Origin: Levilactobacillus angrenensis
GTDB lineage: Bacteria; Bacillota; Bacilli; Lactobacillales; Lactobacillaceae
DNA length: 53,184 nt
Assembly: GCF_003946085.1 (NCBI RefSeq)
Contig: NZ_RHOB01000017.1
Location: forward strand, 1-53,184
Direction of reading: 5' to 3'
The notes under the pieces were generated by a model that was not told where the DNA came from, ran no database searches, and was given only the letters and a program-made list of their open reading frames with translations. Each line of letters begins with the position of its first letter. The stretch's first letter is position 1. The position numbers and the translations under genes are program-made. This document shows positions 1-8,554 of the stretch, piece by piece.

Positions 1-146
1 ATCAAGCGAGTCAGCTACGGATTCGGTTGTTTTAGTAGCTTTAGATTAAGGATTCATCTAGTATTCGGAATTAAAAAGGCTGCCTAATCATAATACGATT
101 AGGCAACCTCAGACAGCCGATTACCAACAACAGTTGACAAAGAGCC
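1..146 (-). mobile_element. End of an ISL3-family-like insertion sequence (partial)
   Basis: These 146 bases are repeated, inverted and without a mismatch I can find, at the right end of the window. The inner boundary reads GGCTCTTTGTCAACTG on the minus strand, which resembles the conserved terminal repeat of ISL3-family elements. No transposase codons lie inside the window; the element continues to the left. A hairpin with GCCTAATC/GATTAGGC arms followed by five T on the minus strand (about 85-116) would stop transcription entering the IS from outside. The family assignment rests on the end sequence only. Confidence 0.7.
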
Positions 147-195
147 AAAAAAAGAGGATTCAACCAGCCATCGACCGGTTGAATCCTCTTTTTGG
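147..195 (-). terminator. Bidirectional intrinsic terminator
   Basis: AGAGGATTCAACC pairs with GGTTGAATCCTCT around a short loop, with an A-run on one side and a T-run on the other. It ends the small gene at 207-413 and directly abuts the IS end. Confidence 0.85.
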
Positions 196-206
196 TTTGG
201 TTTAGA

Positions 207-413
207 TTAATCCTCGGAGGCCGCCATGGCTTCCAAGATCATGTCCAGCTGAGCGCACTTATTGCTCAAGTCATTCATTTCATCACCGAAGCGCGGCTCA
301 ATACGGACCGTCTCCGAGCTTGAATGAACACTCTCCGACTCCTGACGTTTTAGCGTGGCTAATTGGGAATTAGCGCGACGATATTCTTCCAGAATTTCAA
401 TTCGATTACTCAT
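207..413 (-). CDS. Small acidic hypothetical protein
   Basis: This 68-residue soluble protein is predicted to be mostly helical. It opens with MSNRIEILEEYRRANSQLA and ends in an acidic stretch, and has no signal peptide, membrane segment or catalytic motif. A GTG three codons upstream keeps the frame open, but AAGGA lies directly against it. The ATG at 413 has the same AAGGA ten bases away, so it is the better start. The gene has its own promoter (477-505) and terminator, hence is monocistronic. I do not recognise a named family; short coiled-coil proteins of this kind are common in lactobacilli. The function is unknown. Confidence 0.75.
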   Translation of the reverse strand: MSNRIEILEEYRRANSQLATLKRQESESVHSSSETVRIEPRFGDEMNDLSNKCAQLDMILEAMAASED

Positions 414-476
414 CTTTCTCACGTCCTTAACCTAGTTTTATTTATGATTATTTCGTGTCTCTAAATGACAAAAAGA

Positions 477-505
477 ATCATAACACTTAGGCGCGGATTT
501 GTTAA
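477..505 (-). promoter_or_regulatory. Sigma-A promoter of the small gene at 207-413
   Basis: Read on the minus strand, TTAACA (500-505) and TATGAT (477-482) are separated by exactly 17 bases. The -10 box lies about 64 bases upstream of the chosen start codon. Confidence 0.7.
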
Positions 506-573
506 CGATAATCTTAACTTTTTTCAGCGAAATTCTAAAAGTGGCTAAAACAGACGGTTGGCCTGAAAGCGCT

Positions 574-2202
574 CTACTTCAAGGTTCCGGCGAAGGATGG
601 CATGAAGTACTTGCTGATCGACTGAACCTTGACGTTTTGCCCGGGTTCTGGTGCCGCAACGAATTGGTTATTCCCTAAGTAGATGGCGTCGTGGTACGTG
701 GCGCCCTTAGAACCCCAGAACAAGATGTCCCCTGGCTTAGCTGAGCCCACGGAATGCGTGGAGACGTAAGCTTCTTGGGAAACCGTGTTATGTGGCAGGC
801 TGACACCCATCGCATGTTGATAAACGTAGGCAACCAACCCAGAACAGTCCATTCCACTCAATGAAGAGCCACCCCAAACGTATGGGATGTTGGCAGAGGC
901 TAATTTCAATGCCAACCCCGTAACTGAACCGGACGTTAAGCCGGCCGTACTGGTCTTCTTCTTGGTGCTAGTACTGGTAGCAACGGCACTGGAACTAGCC
1001 GCTGCCGTACTGGAACTCGTTGATCCTTGGGCGCTAGAAGCCGTCGTGGATTGCCGAGCCACCGCAGAACGGGTGGTCGTCTTCAGGCGCTTCGTCTTCT
1101 TGGTCGTCGTGGTGGCCGTCGCATTTTGCGTCCCGGTCTTTGTCGTCGCCGCGGTACTCGTCACTGCTGGCGTGGTCGATTGACTGGTCTTAGCTGGTTG
1201 ACTTTGGCCAGACTGACGCTGTGCCGGTTGACTCGTTGCTGATTGACTTTGACTCGTTACTGTCTTAGGCGCGGCCATCCGGCTTTGACGAACTGGTTTG
1301 ACACTGCTGCTAGTTGCCGCACTGCTGCTCGTTGCCGCACTGCTGCTCGTTGTGTTTGACGAGGACGTCGTGGTTGGCGTCTGAGTTGCCGCTGACGGCG
1401 TTTGGGCCGAGGAACTGCTCGTTGATGCTGATTGCGTAACTTTGGCCTGAGACGGCTGCTGAACGGCTTGTGCGGCCCGTTCATGTTTCATGGTCTTAGT
1501 CGTCTGCGTAGCGGTAGACTGATTCGTCGCACTAGATTGCGTTGCGGAAGCCGTTTGCGCCTTGCTAGTGGCCGTTTGTGACTGACTGGTTGTGCGCGTT
1601 GACGAGGTTGCCGCTTGACTAGTCGCTGACTGGGAAGCTACCGATTGGCTACTGGTTGCGGCCGCTTGTTTTTGCTTGCTAGCAGCGGCTTGCTGGGCGG
1701 CCACGATTTGGGCCTGCACCGCGTTGGCCTTTTGGGTCGTTTGCCGCGTTGCACTAGTCTGTGACGTCTGAGTCGTTGCTGATTGAACGTTCTTATTTGC
1801 CGACGTTTGCGGAATCGTTAATTTTTGACCGACACTTAACATGTCACCGGTCAGATGATTGGCCTTTTGTAATTGGGCCACGGAAAGGTGATACGTTTGG
1901 GCGAGATCCCACAGGGTATCCCCTGATTTAACAGTGTAAGCCTTGTGGGTATTCTTGGCGGACTTGACCTGAAGCCGCTGGCCCACGAAGATTAGATCTG
2001 TCTTGGCATCGATTGAATTCTGTTGTTCTAAGTCCTGAACGGAAACACCGAGTTTTTGTGAAAGGTCCCACACGGTATCCCCTTGCTTAACCTGGATGCT
2101 ATCCGCATTTGCGGTAATCGTGGCACCCGCCGCGAATGCCCCAATGGCACCGACGACCCCAACAACTGCTTTTGTCTTTCGTTGTCCTGTACTCATCTTC
2201 AC
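574..2202 (-). CDS. Secreted LysM and NlpC/P60 peptidoglycan hydrolase
   Basis: This is an exported cell-wall hydrolase. After an N-terminal export signal (hydrophobic stretch ending ATITANADS) come two LysM peptidoglycan-binding modules (about residues 35-80 and 90-135, each with a GDTxWDL core). A roughly 290-residue linker rich in Ser, Thr, Gln and Ala follows, then a C-terminal NlpC/P60 domain of about 120 residues with DCSGL (nucleophile Cys near 453) and His in YHDAIYLG. Twelve residues after that His, where many relatives carry His, Asn or Gln, there is Ala (VAAPEPG). GTG at 2202 is preferred because AAGGA lies seven bases upstream; ATG at 2196 is the alternative. The likely role is D-Glu-diamino-acid endopeptidase activity in cell separation, inferred from the domains. 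Confidence 0.88.
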   Translation of the reverse strand: MKMSTGQRKTKAVVGVVGAIGAFAAGATITANADSIQVKQGDTVWDLSQKLGVSVQDLEQQNSIDAKTDLIFVGQRLQVKSAKNTHKAYTVKSGDTLWDLAQTYHLSVAQLQKANHLTGDMLSVGQKLTIPQTSANKNVQSATTQTSQTSATRQTTQKANAVQAQIVAAQQAAASKQKQAAATSSQSVASQSATSQAATSSTRTTSQSQTATSKAQTASATQSSATNQSTATQTTKTMKHERAAQAVQQPSQAKVTQSASTSSSSAQTPSAATQTPTTTSSSNTTSSSAATSSSAATSSSVKPVRQSRMAAPKTVTSQSQSATSQPAQRQSGQSQPAKTSQSTTPAVTSTAATTKTGTQNATATTTTKKTKRLKTTTRSAVARQSTTASSAQGSTSSSTAAASSSAVATSTSTKKKTSTAGLTSGSVTGLALKLASANIPYVWGGSSLSGMDCSGLVAYVYQHAMGVSLPHNTVSQEAYVSTHSVGSAKPGDILFWGSKGATYHDAIYLGNNQFVAAPEPGQNVKVQSISKYFMPSFAGTLK

Positions 2203-2690
2203 CAACACGTCCTTTTATGACTTTAGATTTTCGAACAAATTTGAACACGGGTCGCTGAAGTCAACTTAACTTCGTCGCCCAGTCGTTCATAGTCAATACG
2301 AATCACAAACTAATATTACCACACGTTTTTCCAGTTTATTGTGAAATATTAAGGAATTATTAACGGATTTCAGCCGATAAACAGATGTTCGCTTATCCCC
2401 TTTCTGAAACAAATCCCGTGTCTGAAAGCGCTTAATATCAGCGGTTTTAAACAATTCTTCGCTAAAACATTTGTTCTTTTTCATCCTTCAACCGATTACG
2501 TGCCACTGCCACGGATTCGCCAAAATGTGATATTTCACTGCCATTTGCAGAATACAAGTTAATATTGGTATCGCTTTCTGTATCTTACAACTAACGGCCT
2601 AGACCCTTCGCTTGTGAAATTTAAAATTCTGCACGAAAAAAACGAGCAAACTGCGCTCGTTTATTTGTTAAGTCGCTATTCTTACTGAAA
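2203..2690. other. Intergenic region without a convincing gene
   Basis: This is the roughly 490-bp spacer between two exported-protein genes. It holds the terminator of the DUF1002 gene (2634-2665) at one edge and the ribosome site of the LysM gene at the other. A 63-codon minus-strand frame (2293-2484) has no properly spaced ribosome site and no recognisable product. I could not pick out a convincing -10/-35 pair for the LysM gene. The spacer is more AT-rich than its surroundings. Confidence 0.5.
2634..2665 (-). terminator. Intrinsic terminator after the DUF1002 gene
   Basis: On the minus strand ACGAGC and GCTCGT form a short stem with a GCAGTTT loop, followed directly by a T-run. It lies about 25 bases beyond the stop codon. 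Confidence 0.8.
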
Positions 2691-3719
2691 TTAACCGAAT
2701 AATCCCTTGAACCAATTGACAATCTTTTGCCAAATTTGCACGATGAAGTTCTCCGCCTTTTGGGCATCCGCGCTATTGGCAAAGTCTTTCACACCAGCCA
2801 TTTTATCACCGATACTATTCGCCAGGTTATTGGCAACGTTGGTGACGTTAGAAATGTAATTCTTACTGGTGGAGACTGGCGCTTGTTGCACCTTGCTCAA
2901 AGCGATGGCGATGTTGGTAATCTGTGTCGAACTAGTCTGTCCGTCGATACCCTGCTTAGCCAAGGCCTTTTGCAGCATTTCCTCAATGTCTGCCTTCGTG
3001 GCGAGATCATTGCCATTTTGCCGTTGTTTAGCCAGGTCAGAAGAGACTGAACCCACAGCGGACATCAGTTTTCCAGGATACTTCTTGTTGCTACTGTTCG
3101 AATCGATTGCCGGTTGCGTGGCATCCAAGACCCCGTTGGCGGCCTGCGTGTTTTCTGAATTCAGTGTCAGACCGTCAGCTGCCAAGGCCTTGTAGACCCC
3201 GGTCAATGCTGATTCACCGGAAACGGATTTGTCGGCCGTGACCGTGATGATCACGTCCTTGACCCCCGCCATCGTGGCGACCATGGCGTATTGTTGCGAG
3301 GTGACTTCCGTAATGTTATTGCTACCGTTATATTCAGCGATATTGACCTTGACGCCAGTTCCCGGATCAGCGGGGGCTAAAGCGACAGAACTGATCATGC
3401 TCGCGTCCGTGGTTCCAGCCGCGTTTAAATATTGTGCGTAATCGCTACCCGTCGCGGTCAACGCTGTGTAGTTGGATTTCACGCCCAAGGCCGTGGCTAC
3501 GGCATCTTTATCTTCGCTGGCCAATCCGGCCCCGTAGACCACGTAGGCTTTGGAGAGCGCCTTGGTCTGCACCGTACTGCCGCTCGTGGCGGAACTGCTA
3601 GTGCTACTGGTAGCGGTCGTCGCATCGGTCGTATCGGCGTGCATCGTTAAAGTTGATCCACCAATGCCCACAGCTAAGGCGGCGACTGCCAGGCTTAAAA
3701 TAACGCGTTTCATCTTCAT
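2691..3719 (-). CDS. Secreted DUF1002-family protein
   Basis: This exported protein of unknown function has 342 residues. A typical signal peptide (MKMKRVILSLAVAALAVG, cleavage likely after TMHA) precedes a Thr/Ser/Ala-rich spacer and the DUF1002 domain, recognised from the KAYVVYGAGL start and general layout. The C-terminus is a hydrophobic, Trp-rich segment (QIWQKIVNWFKGLFG) that could be an amphipathic helix. The frame stays open seven codons further upstream, but GAGAGGGA lies inside that extension at proper distance from the ATG at 3719, so that ATG is the start. It is monocistronic with its own terminator. DUF1002 proteins occur in Firmicutes; no activity is assigned here. Confidence 0.82.
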   Translation of the reverse strand: MKMKRVILSLAVAALAVGIGGSTLTMHADTTDATTATSSTSSSATSGSTVQTKALSKAYVVYGAGLASEDKDAVATALGVKSNYTALTATGSDYAQYLNAAGTTDASMISSVALAPADPGTGVKVNIAEYNGSNNITEVTSQQYAMVATMAGVKDVIITVTADKSVSGESALTGVYKALAADGLTLNSENTQAANGVLDATQPAIDSNSSNKKYPGKLMSAVGSVSSDLAKQRQNGNDLATKADIEEMLQKALAKQGIDGQTSSTQITNIAIALSKVQQAPVSTSKNYISNVTNVANNLANSIGDKMAGVKDFANSADAQKAENFIVQIWQKIVNWFKGLFG

Positions 3720-3833
3720 GAGTAATCCCTCTCTTTTCATTCGGGCGTCACTTTCCCCTTAAAATAAGTATAGCAGGTCCCCACCCGTTGCGTGAGTTCC
3801 TGCCATGAACTTAGAAAATTCTTCAATTTCAGC

Positions 3834-4727
3834 TTATTGCCAGAAACGCCGGGCACCCGCATATTCCGGTGCTAGCTCAGTCGTCGTCAGTGGCGCCATC
3901 TCGACGGCCTTCCCTGGCTTCGGCGCGTGAAGCATTTGGCCATTACCCGCGTACATCCCCACGTGATGGGCTTGTCCCGTCCCGTGATCATGGGCAAAGA
4001 AGACCAGGTCACCGACTACCAGTTCTTCTGGCGCTACGGGATAGCCGTTGGCAAATTGGTCCTGGGTATCGCGGGGAATCGTGTAGCCCAATGCCCGGTG
4101 CAATGCATAGATCAAGCCAGAACAGTCAAATCCTTGCGGCGTGATACCACCCCAGAGGTACGGTGTATCAATAAATTGTTGGCCCAGCATCAAGAGACGC
4201 CGGCCATCGTCTGCCCCATTGACACCGAGCTTAGCCGCGTCCGCTGCGATCCAGCCTTGGCCCAAGGGTGTCACGACTTGAATCCACTCTTCATCTTGAC
4301 CAGTCGTCGTTAAGATTGTCCCCAGTGGCAGGTCCAGCAACGGTTGGCGGTCAGCGTCCAGTAAAGACGTGCCCGGGTGAACCAGCCGAACCGTCGTGGT
4401 GGGATATTCCAGTTCTTCATCACTGGCGGTCAGTTGGGTCAATGGAATCCAGCCCGGATAGCCTCGCCGTTCCTGCCGACCGGTTTGCCGCGTCACAAAA
4501 ACGTGGGCCCATTCGCCCTCAACACGATCTAAAATCACCCGGTCGTTGAATAACGCTTCCGTGACCGTTCGATTGCGGTCGGCCAACTGTTCCTTTTCCG
4601 CGGGCTTCAGGCTGGTTAACCACGCCGTTAGGTCCCCATTCTTTAAGTAAGGTCGATCTGTTTTTGTTACGGCCGTTGGTGCTGACCAGACGAGCGCCGT
4701 CGGTACCTTGATCCGTCGAATTTCCAT
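3834..4727 (-). CDS. SH3-NlpC/P60 muropeptide endopeptidase (YkfC-like)
   Basis: This 297-residue cysteine peptidase should cut the gamma-D-glutamyl to diamino-acid bond of murein peptides. Two SH3-like regions (about 5-100 and 110-165) precede an NlpC/P60 domain (about 175-297). The full catalytic set is present: Cys202 in DCSGL, His255 before VGMY, and His267 in HAPKPG. There is no signal peptide, so unlike the LysM enzyme it probably works in the cytoplasm on recycled wall peptides, as described for YkfC. GGAGG lies nine bases before the ATG. No strong terminator follows. An export route without a classical signal cannot be excluded. Confidence 0.85.
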   Translation of the reverse strand: MEIRRIKVPTALVWSAPTAVTKTDRPYLKNGDLTAWLTSLKPAEKEQLADRNRTVTEALFNDRVILDRVEGEWAHVFVTRQTGRQERRGYPGWIPLTQLTASDEELEYPTTTVRLVHPGTSLLDADRQPLLDLPLGTILTTTGQDEEWIQVVTPLGQGWIAADAAKLGVNGADDGRRLLMLGQQFIDTPYLWGGITPQGFDCSGLIYALHRALGYTIPRDTQDQFANGYPVAPEELVVGDLVFFAHDHGTGQAHHVGMYAGNGQMLHAPKPGKAVEMAPLTTTELAPEYAGARRFWQ

Positions 4728-4837
4728 TAAAAACCGCCTCCAGTATCTTTACCCCCAATATACCAATAATTCAACCAACTTACTAGATTATCCCGACACC
4801 TTTTCCTGATTTTTTTGCTTTCTGGGAATCGGTTGTC

Positions 4838-5018
4838 GATTATAGCTTCGTAGTTCGAACTAGTTGCCTACCACCCCAACCAACCGCGGAGCGCTGTGGG
4901 CGGACCCGCCCACGGATAAATCCATAGTTGACGGATTCTCAGCTACTAGCGTGTGTGCTAGTAACCGGTCTCTAACACTTTATTGCTGGCTGACGCAGGT
5001 TCCTGGTAGCTAGGCCAT
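4838..5018 (+). repeat. Dispersed structured repeat, degenerate copy (locus A)
   Basis: This decayed alpha-type member sits in the 444-bp gap between the endopeptidase gene and transketolase. It aligns at both edges with locus B and with the reverse of locus F: the left edge carries AGCTTCGTAG and CCTACC, the right edge GCTAGTAACC, CTCTAACAC and GGCTGACGCAGG. The hairpins in between are mostly lost. A new short hairpin, GTGGGCG/CGCCCAC, spans the deletion. The remainder of this gap holds only the transketolase terminator. Confidence 0.6.
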
Positions 5019-5091
5019 TTGCTGACCGCCCTCTACTTAACCGCTGACACCTAAATATCGCTAACTCACCAGCAATGGTTCTTCACAGCAA

Positions 5092-5136
5092 AACAGGCCG
5101 TGACCTGTGCCACCGCCTGTTTCACTAACATCCCTA
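5092..5136 (-). terminator. Probable terminator after transketolase
   Basis: AAACAGGC and GCCTGTTT form an 8-bp stem around a GC-rich loop that can itself pair. The T-run is short, so termination may be weak. Confidence 0.5.
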
Positions 5137-5171
5137 TTTTTTCCGATAACTGAATTCCCCGAACCCACCGC

Positions 5172-7190
5172 TTACAGCGCGAGATAGGCTTCTACGATGC
5201 GTTCTGGCGTGAAGCCGGCCATGGCAGTAACGGCTTCGCCTGGACCACTGGCACCGAATTGTTCTTGCGTCAACATGGTGCCATCTAACCCGGTGTATTG
5301 GCACCAGCCTAAGCCACTGGCCATTTCGATGGCGACCCGGCGGCGTAAGTGTGACGGTAGGATCCGTTCACGGTAGTCTGCCGATTGGGCATTGAAGCGT
5401 TCAAAACTCGGAATGGAGACGACCCGCACGTCGTGACCCAATTCGCTTAATTTTTCCTGGGCTGCTAACGCCAGATTAACTTCAGAACCCGAGGCCATCA
5501 AAATGCCTTCAGCCTGGTCATGAGCATCGGTGACCACGTATCCACCGCGCTTTACCCCGGCCTTGACCGCCGTTGGCTTCGGTAACGTGGCTAAGCCTTG
5601 CCGCGACAACACGATGGCCGTAGGATGGTCTGTCGCTTGGACCGCTGCTAGCCAAGCCGCTGCGGTTTCATTGCCATCGGCTGGCCGGTAAACCGTCAAC
5701 CCGGGAATTGCACGCAGAGCCGCTAACTGTTCCACGGGTTCGTGGGTCGGCCCATCTTCCCCTACGGCTAGGGAATCATGCGTGAAGACGTAGGTCACTG
5801 GCAAATGTTGCAAAGCGGCCAGACGAATCGCTGGCTTCATGTAGTCTGAGAAGACGAAGAACGTCGAACCGTAGACTTGGGTGCCCCCGTGGAGCGCAAT
5901 CCCGTTCATCGCGGCCGCTTCCGCAAATTCACGGACGCCGAACCAGAGATTCTTCCCTTGAGGATTGTCCACGCTAAAGCGGTCACTGTCCGCTACCGCC
6001 GTCTTATTGGAACTAAACAAGTCCGCTGAACCGCCCCAGAGATTAGGAAGCGCTGCACTCAACTTTTGTAGGACCTCCTGACCGCTGGCCCGTGATGCCA
6101 ATTTATCCTTCTTGTAGTAGGTTGGCAACTGGTCCGCTAAGTCATCTGGTAAGGTCTTGCTGACGCCTTGGGCGAACCGGGCAGCCAGCTTCGGTTGAAC
6201 GTCAGAGTACCGGGCAACCAGGTTGGACCATTCTTGATGGCTGGCCCACCCGCGGGCTTTGATGGTGGTCATGAACCGTTCGTGGACCGCCGCTGGGACC
6301 GTGAAAGGATCACAATTCCAATTGTAATGGGCCCGCGTCGTCGCTAGATCCGCTTCACTGAGCGGGGCACCGTGAACCTTGTTCGTTCCGGCGTTGGGGC
6401 TCCCGGCCCCGATCTGCGTCTTCACTTCGATCAGTGTTGGCCCGCTCTGCGCATTTTTGGCCAACCGAATGGCCCGGTCAATCGCCGCCAGGTCTTCACC
6501 GTCATCCACGCGCAAGTAGTTCCAGCCGTAGCTTTCGAACCGCGCGGCCACATCATCATGGCACGCGTTGCTCAGCGGCCCATCTAACGAGACGTCGTTG
6601 GAATCATATAAAACGATCAATTTGTGTAACTGTAATTGGCCCGCCAAGCTAGCAGCTTCGGCAGCGACCCCTTCCATCAAGTCCCCGTCACCACACAGCG
6701 CGTAAGTGTAATGGTCGACCACGTTCAAGTCGGGTTGGTTGTATTCAGCACGCAAATGGCTTTCCGCCATCGCCATCCCGACAGCCATCCCAATGCCTTG
6801 GCCTAAAGGTCCGGTCGTGGCATCCACCCCCGGCGTTACGCCGACTTCCGGGTGTCCTGGCGTCTTACTGCCTAATTGGCGGAAATTCATCAGGTCATCG
6901 CGGCCTAACGCGAATCCACTTAAATGCAATAAGCTGTACAGCATCGCTGACCCGTGTCCCGCCGACAAGACGAACCGGTCCCGGTTGAACCACTGGGGAA
7001 ATGAGGGGTCGACGCGTAAGTGCCGTGAGAACAGCACGTAGGCCATGGGTGCTGCCCCCAACGGCAACCCCGGGTGACCAGAGTGGGCCCGCGAAATCAT
7101 GTCCATGCTGAGCATCCGCACGGCCGTGACCGCTTGCGTGTCTGTTTCGTCAAAATTCACTTGGTTTGAGATAGCTTCTTCATTCAACAT
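5172..7190 (-). CDS. tkt: Transketolase
   Basis: This thiamine-diphosphate enzyme of the pentose phosphate pathway moves two-carbon ketol units between sugar phosphates in the cytoplasm. Its 672 residues match the family length. The N-terminal domain has HSGHPG (about 36-41), SAGHGS and the diphosphate-binding GDGDLMEG (167-174). The middle pyrimidine domain has [14 protein letters not shown] with the catalytic Glu and [18 protein letters not shown]-terminal regulatory-type domain follows. GAGG lies about ten bases before the ATG. It is monocistronic, with a strong promoter (7304-7332) and a palindrome in the leader (7262-7280). Ribokinase lies upstream on the same strand, so ribose phosphate produced there could enter this enzyme. 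Confidence 0.97.
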   Translation of the reverse strand: MLNEEAISNQVNFDETDTQAVTAVRMLSMDMISRAHSGHPGLPLGAAPMAYVLFSRHLRVDPSFPQWFNRDRFVLSAGHGSAMLYSLLHLSGFALGRDDLMNFRQLGSKTPGHPEVGVTPGVDATTGPLGQGIGMAVGMAMAESHLRAEYNQPDLNVVDHYTYALCGDGDLMEGVAAEAASLAGQLQLHKLIVLYDSNDVSLDGPLSNACHDDVAARFESYGWNYLRVDDGEDLAAIDRAIRLAKNAQSGPTLIEVKTQIGAGSPNAGTNKVHGAPLSEADLATTRAHYNWNCDPFTVPAAVHERFMTTIKARGWASHQEWSNLVARYSDVQPKLAARFAQGVSKTLPDDLADQLPTYYKKDKLASRASGQEVLQKLSAALPNLWGGSADLFSSNKTAVADSDRFSVDNPQGKNLWFGVREFAEAAAMNGIALHGGTQVYGSTFFVFSDYMKPAIRLAALQHLPVTYVFTHDSLAVGEDGPTHEPVEQLAALRAIPGLTVYRPADGNETAAAWLAAVQATDHPTAIVLSRQGLATLPKPTAVKAGVKRGGYVVTDAHDQAEGILMASGSEVNLALAAQEKLSELGHDVRVVSIPSFERFNAQSADYRERILPSHLRRRVAIEMASGLGWCQYTGLDGTMLTQEQFGASGPGEAVTAMAGFTPERIVEAYLAL

Positions 7191-7261
7191 TTTTAAATAA
7201 CCTCACTTAAATCGGCCGGACCAATCACAGCCTAGTTTTTGGTTGATGGCACAAATCCATT

Positions 7262-7280
7262 GATTTTACCGGTAAAAATC
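7262..7280. promoter_or_regulatory. Palindrome in the transketolase leader, candidate operator
   Basis: GATTTTACCGGTAAAAATC is almost a perfect palindrome centred on CCGG. It begins about 25 bases after the predicted -10 box and some 70 bases before the start codon. The placement suits a repressor site. Which protein binds is unknown; no T-run follows, so it is not a terminator. Confidence 0.4.
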
Positions 7281-7303
7281 GATTTCGTTCATCGACTTTC
7301 ATC

Positions 7304-7332
7304 ACTATACCAATTTAAATTAATTAATGCAA
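7304..7332 (-). promoter_or_regulatory. Sigma-A promoter of tkt
   Basis: Minus strand: TTGCAT (7327-7332), a 17-base AT-rich spacer, then TATAGT (7304-7309). It gives a leader of about 105 nt. Confidence 0.75.
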
Positions 7333-7434
7333 CCCCTCTTACAAAAGTTGTTGTACCGGGGATTGTCTTTGAATAAAATCGAATATACCAAATAGACCGA
7401 TTTATCTCAGTTGCAACCGGTTGTCCCAAAACGC

Positions 7435-7484
7435 AAAAAAAATCGCCAACTTTTCCGAAAATATCGGTTAAGTTGGCGATTTTA
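7435..7484 (-). terminator. Strong terminator after ribokinase
   Basis: AAAATCGCCAACTT pairs with AAGTTGGCGATTTT, followed by a run of T on the minus strand. It lies 20 bases after the rbsK stop and separates rbsK from the tkt promoter. Confidence 0.92.
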
Positions 7485-7503
7485 CAAATTGTTTTCTGTA
7501 AAC

Positions 7504-8424
7504 TTATTTTTGACTAGCCGCTTCGATTTGCGCAACGGTTGGAATCGATGGCATAGCCCCTAAACCTTGGACCGTTAAGGAACTAGCACGTTGAGCAAAG
7601 ACCAGCGCGGTGGCCACGTTGCTCAGGTCTGGCTTCAATTGTGAGCTGAGGGCCCCGATAAAGGTATCCCCGGCGGCAGTGGTGTCCACGGCCTTGACCT
7701 TGAAAGCGGGTACGAAGCCAGAATCCTGTTCGGTGGCGTAGTACGCCCCTTTACTGCCGACCGTGATGATCAGGTTCTTGACGCCCATTTCCCGGAACTT
7801 CTTGGCGTTGGCGTCCATGGAGGCCTCATCAGTCACTTCAATACCGGTCAATTCGGCACTTTCCGTTTCGTTTGGCACAACCAGATCAGTGACCTTCAAG
7901 ATCTCAGGGTCGATGGTTGCGGCTGGTGCTGGGTTCAAGATGGTCGTGACCCCATGTTGCTTGGCAATCTTAAAGGCTGCCAACGTGGCGGCTTGGGGCG
8001 TTTCAAATTGGGTCACCAAGAAGTCTGCCTTAGCGATTTCGTCTTCGCGGGCTTCGACTTCTGCGGCCTTGATTTGTTGGTTGGAGCCCCCATAAACCAA
8101 GATACTGTTCTGGCCGGCTTCGTCCAACAGAATAAAGGCTGAGCCAGTCCCGACCGTCTTGTCCGTGATAATGGCGCTGGTGTCGATACCATCGTTGTTC
8201 AATGATTCGACCATGAAACGACCCGCGTCGTCATTACCGACCTTACCGATAAAGCTGGTTTCCGCACCGGCTCGTGCAGCAGCAACGGCCTGGTTAGCAC
8301 CCTTCCCACCAGCAGCACTACTCTTGTTTTCTGTTGATAACGTTTCCCCTGGTTGTGGCATCCGCGCCACGCGCAGTGTCGTATCGACGTTCAGGCTTCC
8401 CAGAACCGTAACTTTGTTTGACAT
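7504..8424 (-). CDS. rbsK: Ribokinase
   Basis: This PfkB-family sugar kinase phosphorylates ribose at C5 with ATP. Its 306 residues are the standard length. The substrate signature GGKGANQAVAAARAG is near residues 38-52 and the C-terminal DTTAAGDTFIGAL holds the catalytic Asp and anion hole; NPAPA and GLGA are also as expected. No rbsD or ribose transporter gene is adjacent. The LacI-type regulator follows upstream on the same strand and a perfect operator-like palindrome lies 35 bases before the start, so ribose-responsive repression is likely. AAGG six bases before the ATG is the ribosome site. Confidence 0.95.
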   Translation of the reverse strand: MSNKVTVLGSLNVDTTLRVARMPQPGETLSTENKSSAAGGKGANQAVAAARAGAETSFIGKVGNDDAGRFMVESLNNDGIDTSAIITDKTVGTGSAFILLDEAGQNSILVYGGSNQQIKAAEVEAREDEIAKADFLVTQFETPQAATLAAFKIAKQHGVTTILNPAPAATIDPEILKVTDLVVPNETESAELTGIEVTDEASMDANAKKFREMGVKNLIITVGSKGAYYATEQDSGFVPAFKVKAVDTTAAGDTFIGALSSQLKPDLSNVATALVFAQRASSLTVQGLGAMPSIPTVAQIEAASQK

Positions 8425-8458
8425 AATTAACCTTCACTCCTTAAAAAGTGTCCGAATT

Positions 8459-8472
8459 GTAAAACGTTTTAC
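8459..8472. promoter_or_regulatory. LacI-type operator before rbsK
   Basis: GTAAAACGTTTTAC is a perfect 14-bp palindrome with the central CG typical of LacI/RbsR/CcpA sites. It lies between the rbsK start and a possible promoter (TTGTAA, 17 bases, TACGCT, near 8500-8530). The neighbouring regulator gene makes RbsR the first candidate. A CcpA site is the alternative, though the spacing differs from a standard cre. Confidence 0.65.
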
Positions 8473-8554
8473 TCCATGCTGACACGAGGAGCAAACGTCC
8501 AGATTACTCCTAGCGTATCATGTTTCGAAAAGGCTTACAAGAACTAATTGAAAT

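Noticed and set aside
887..1242. Long plus-strand frames opposite the LysM gene
   Set aside because: Mirror images of the Ser/Thr/Ala low-complexity codons; no start signals.
2293..2484. 63-codon frame starting MKKNKCFSEELFK
   Set aside because: AAGG abuts the ATG, no promoter or terminator fits, and the product resembles nothing I know. It could still be real but I cannot support it.
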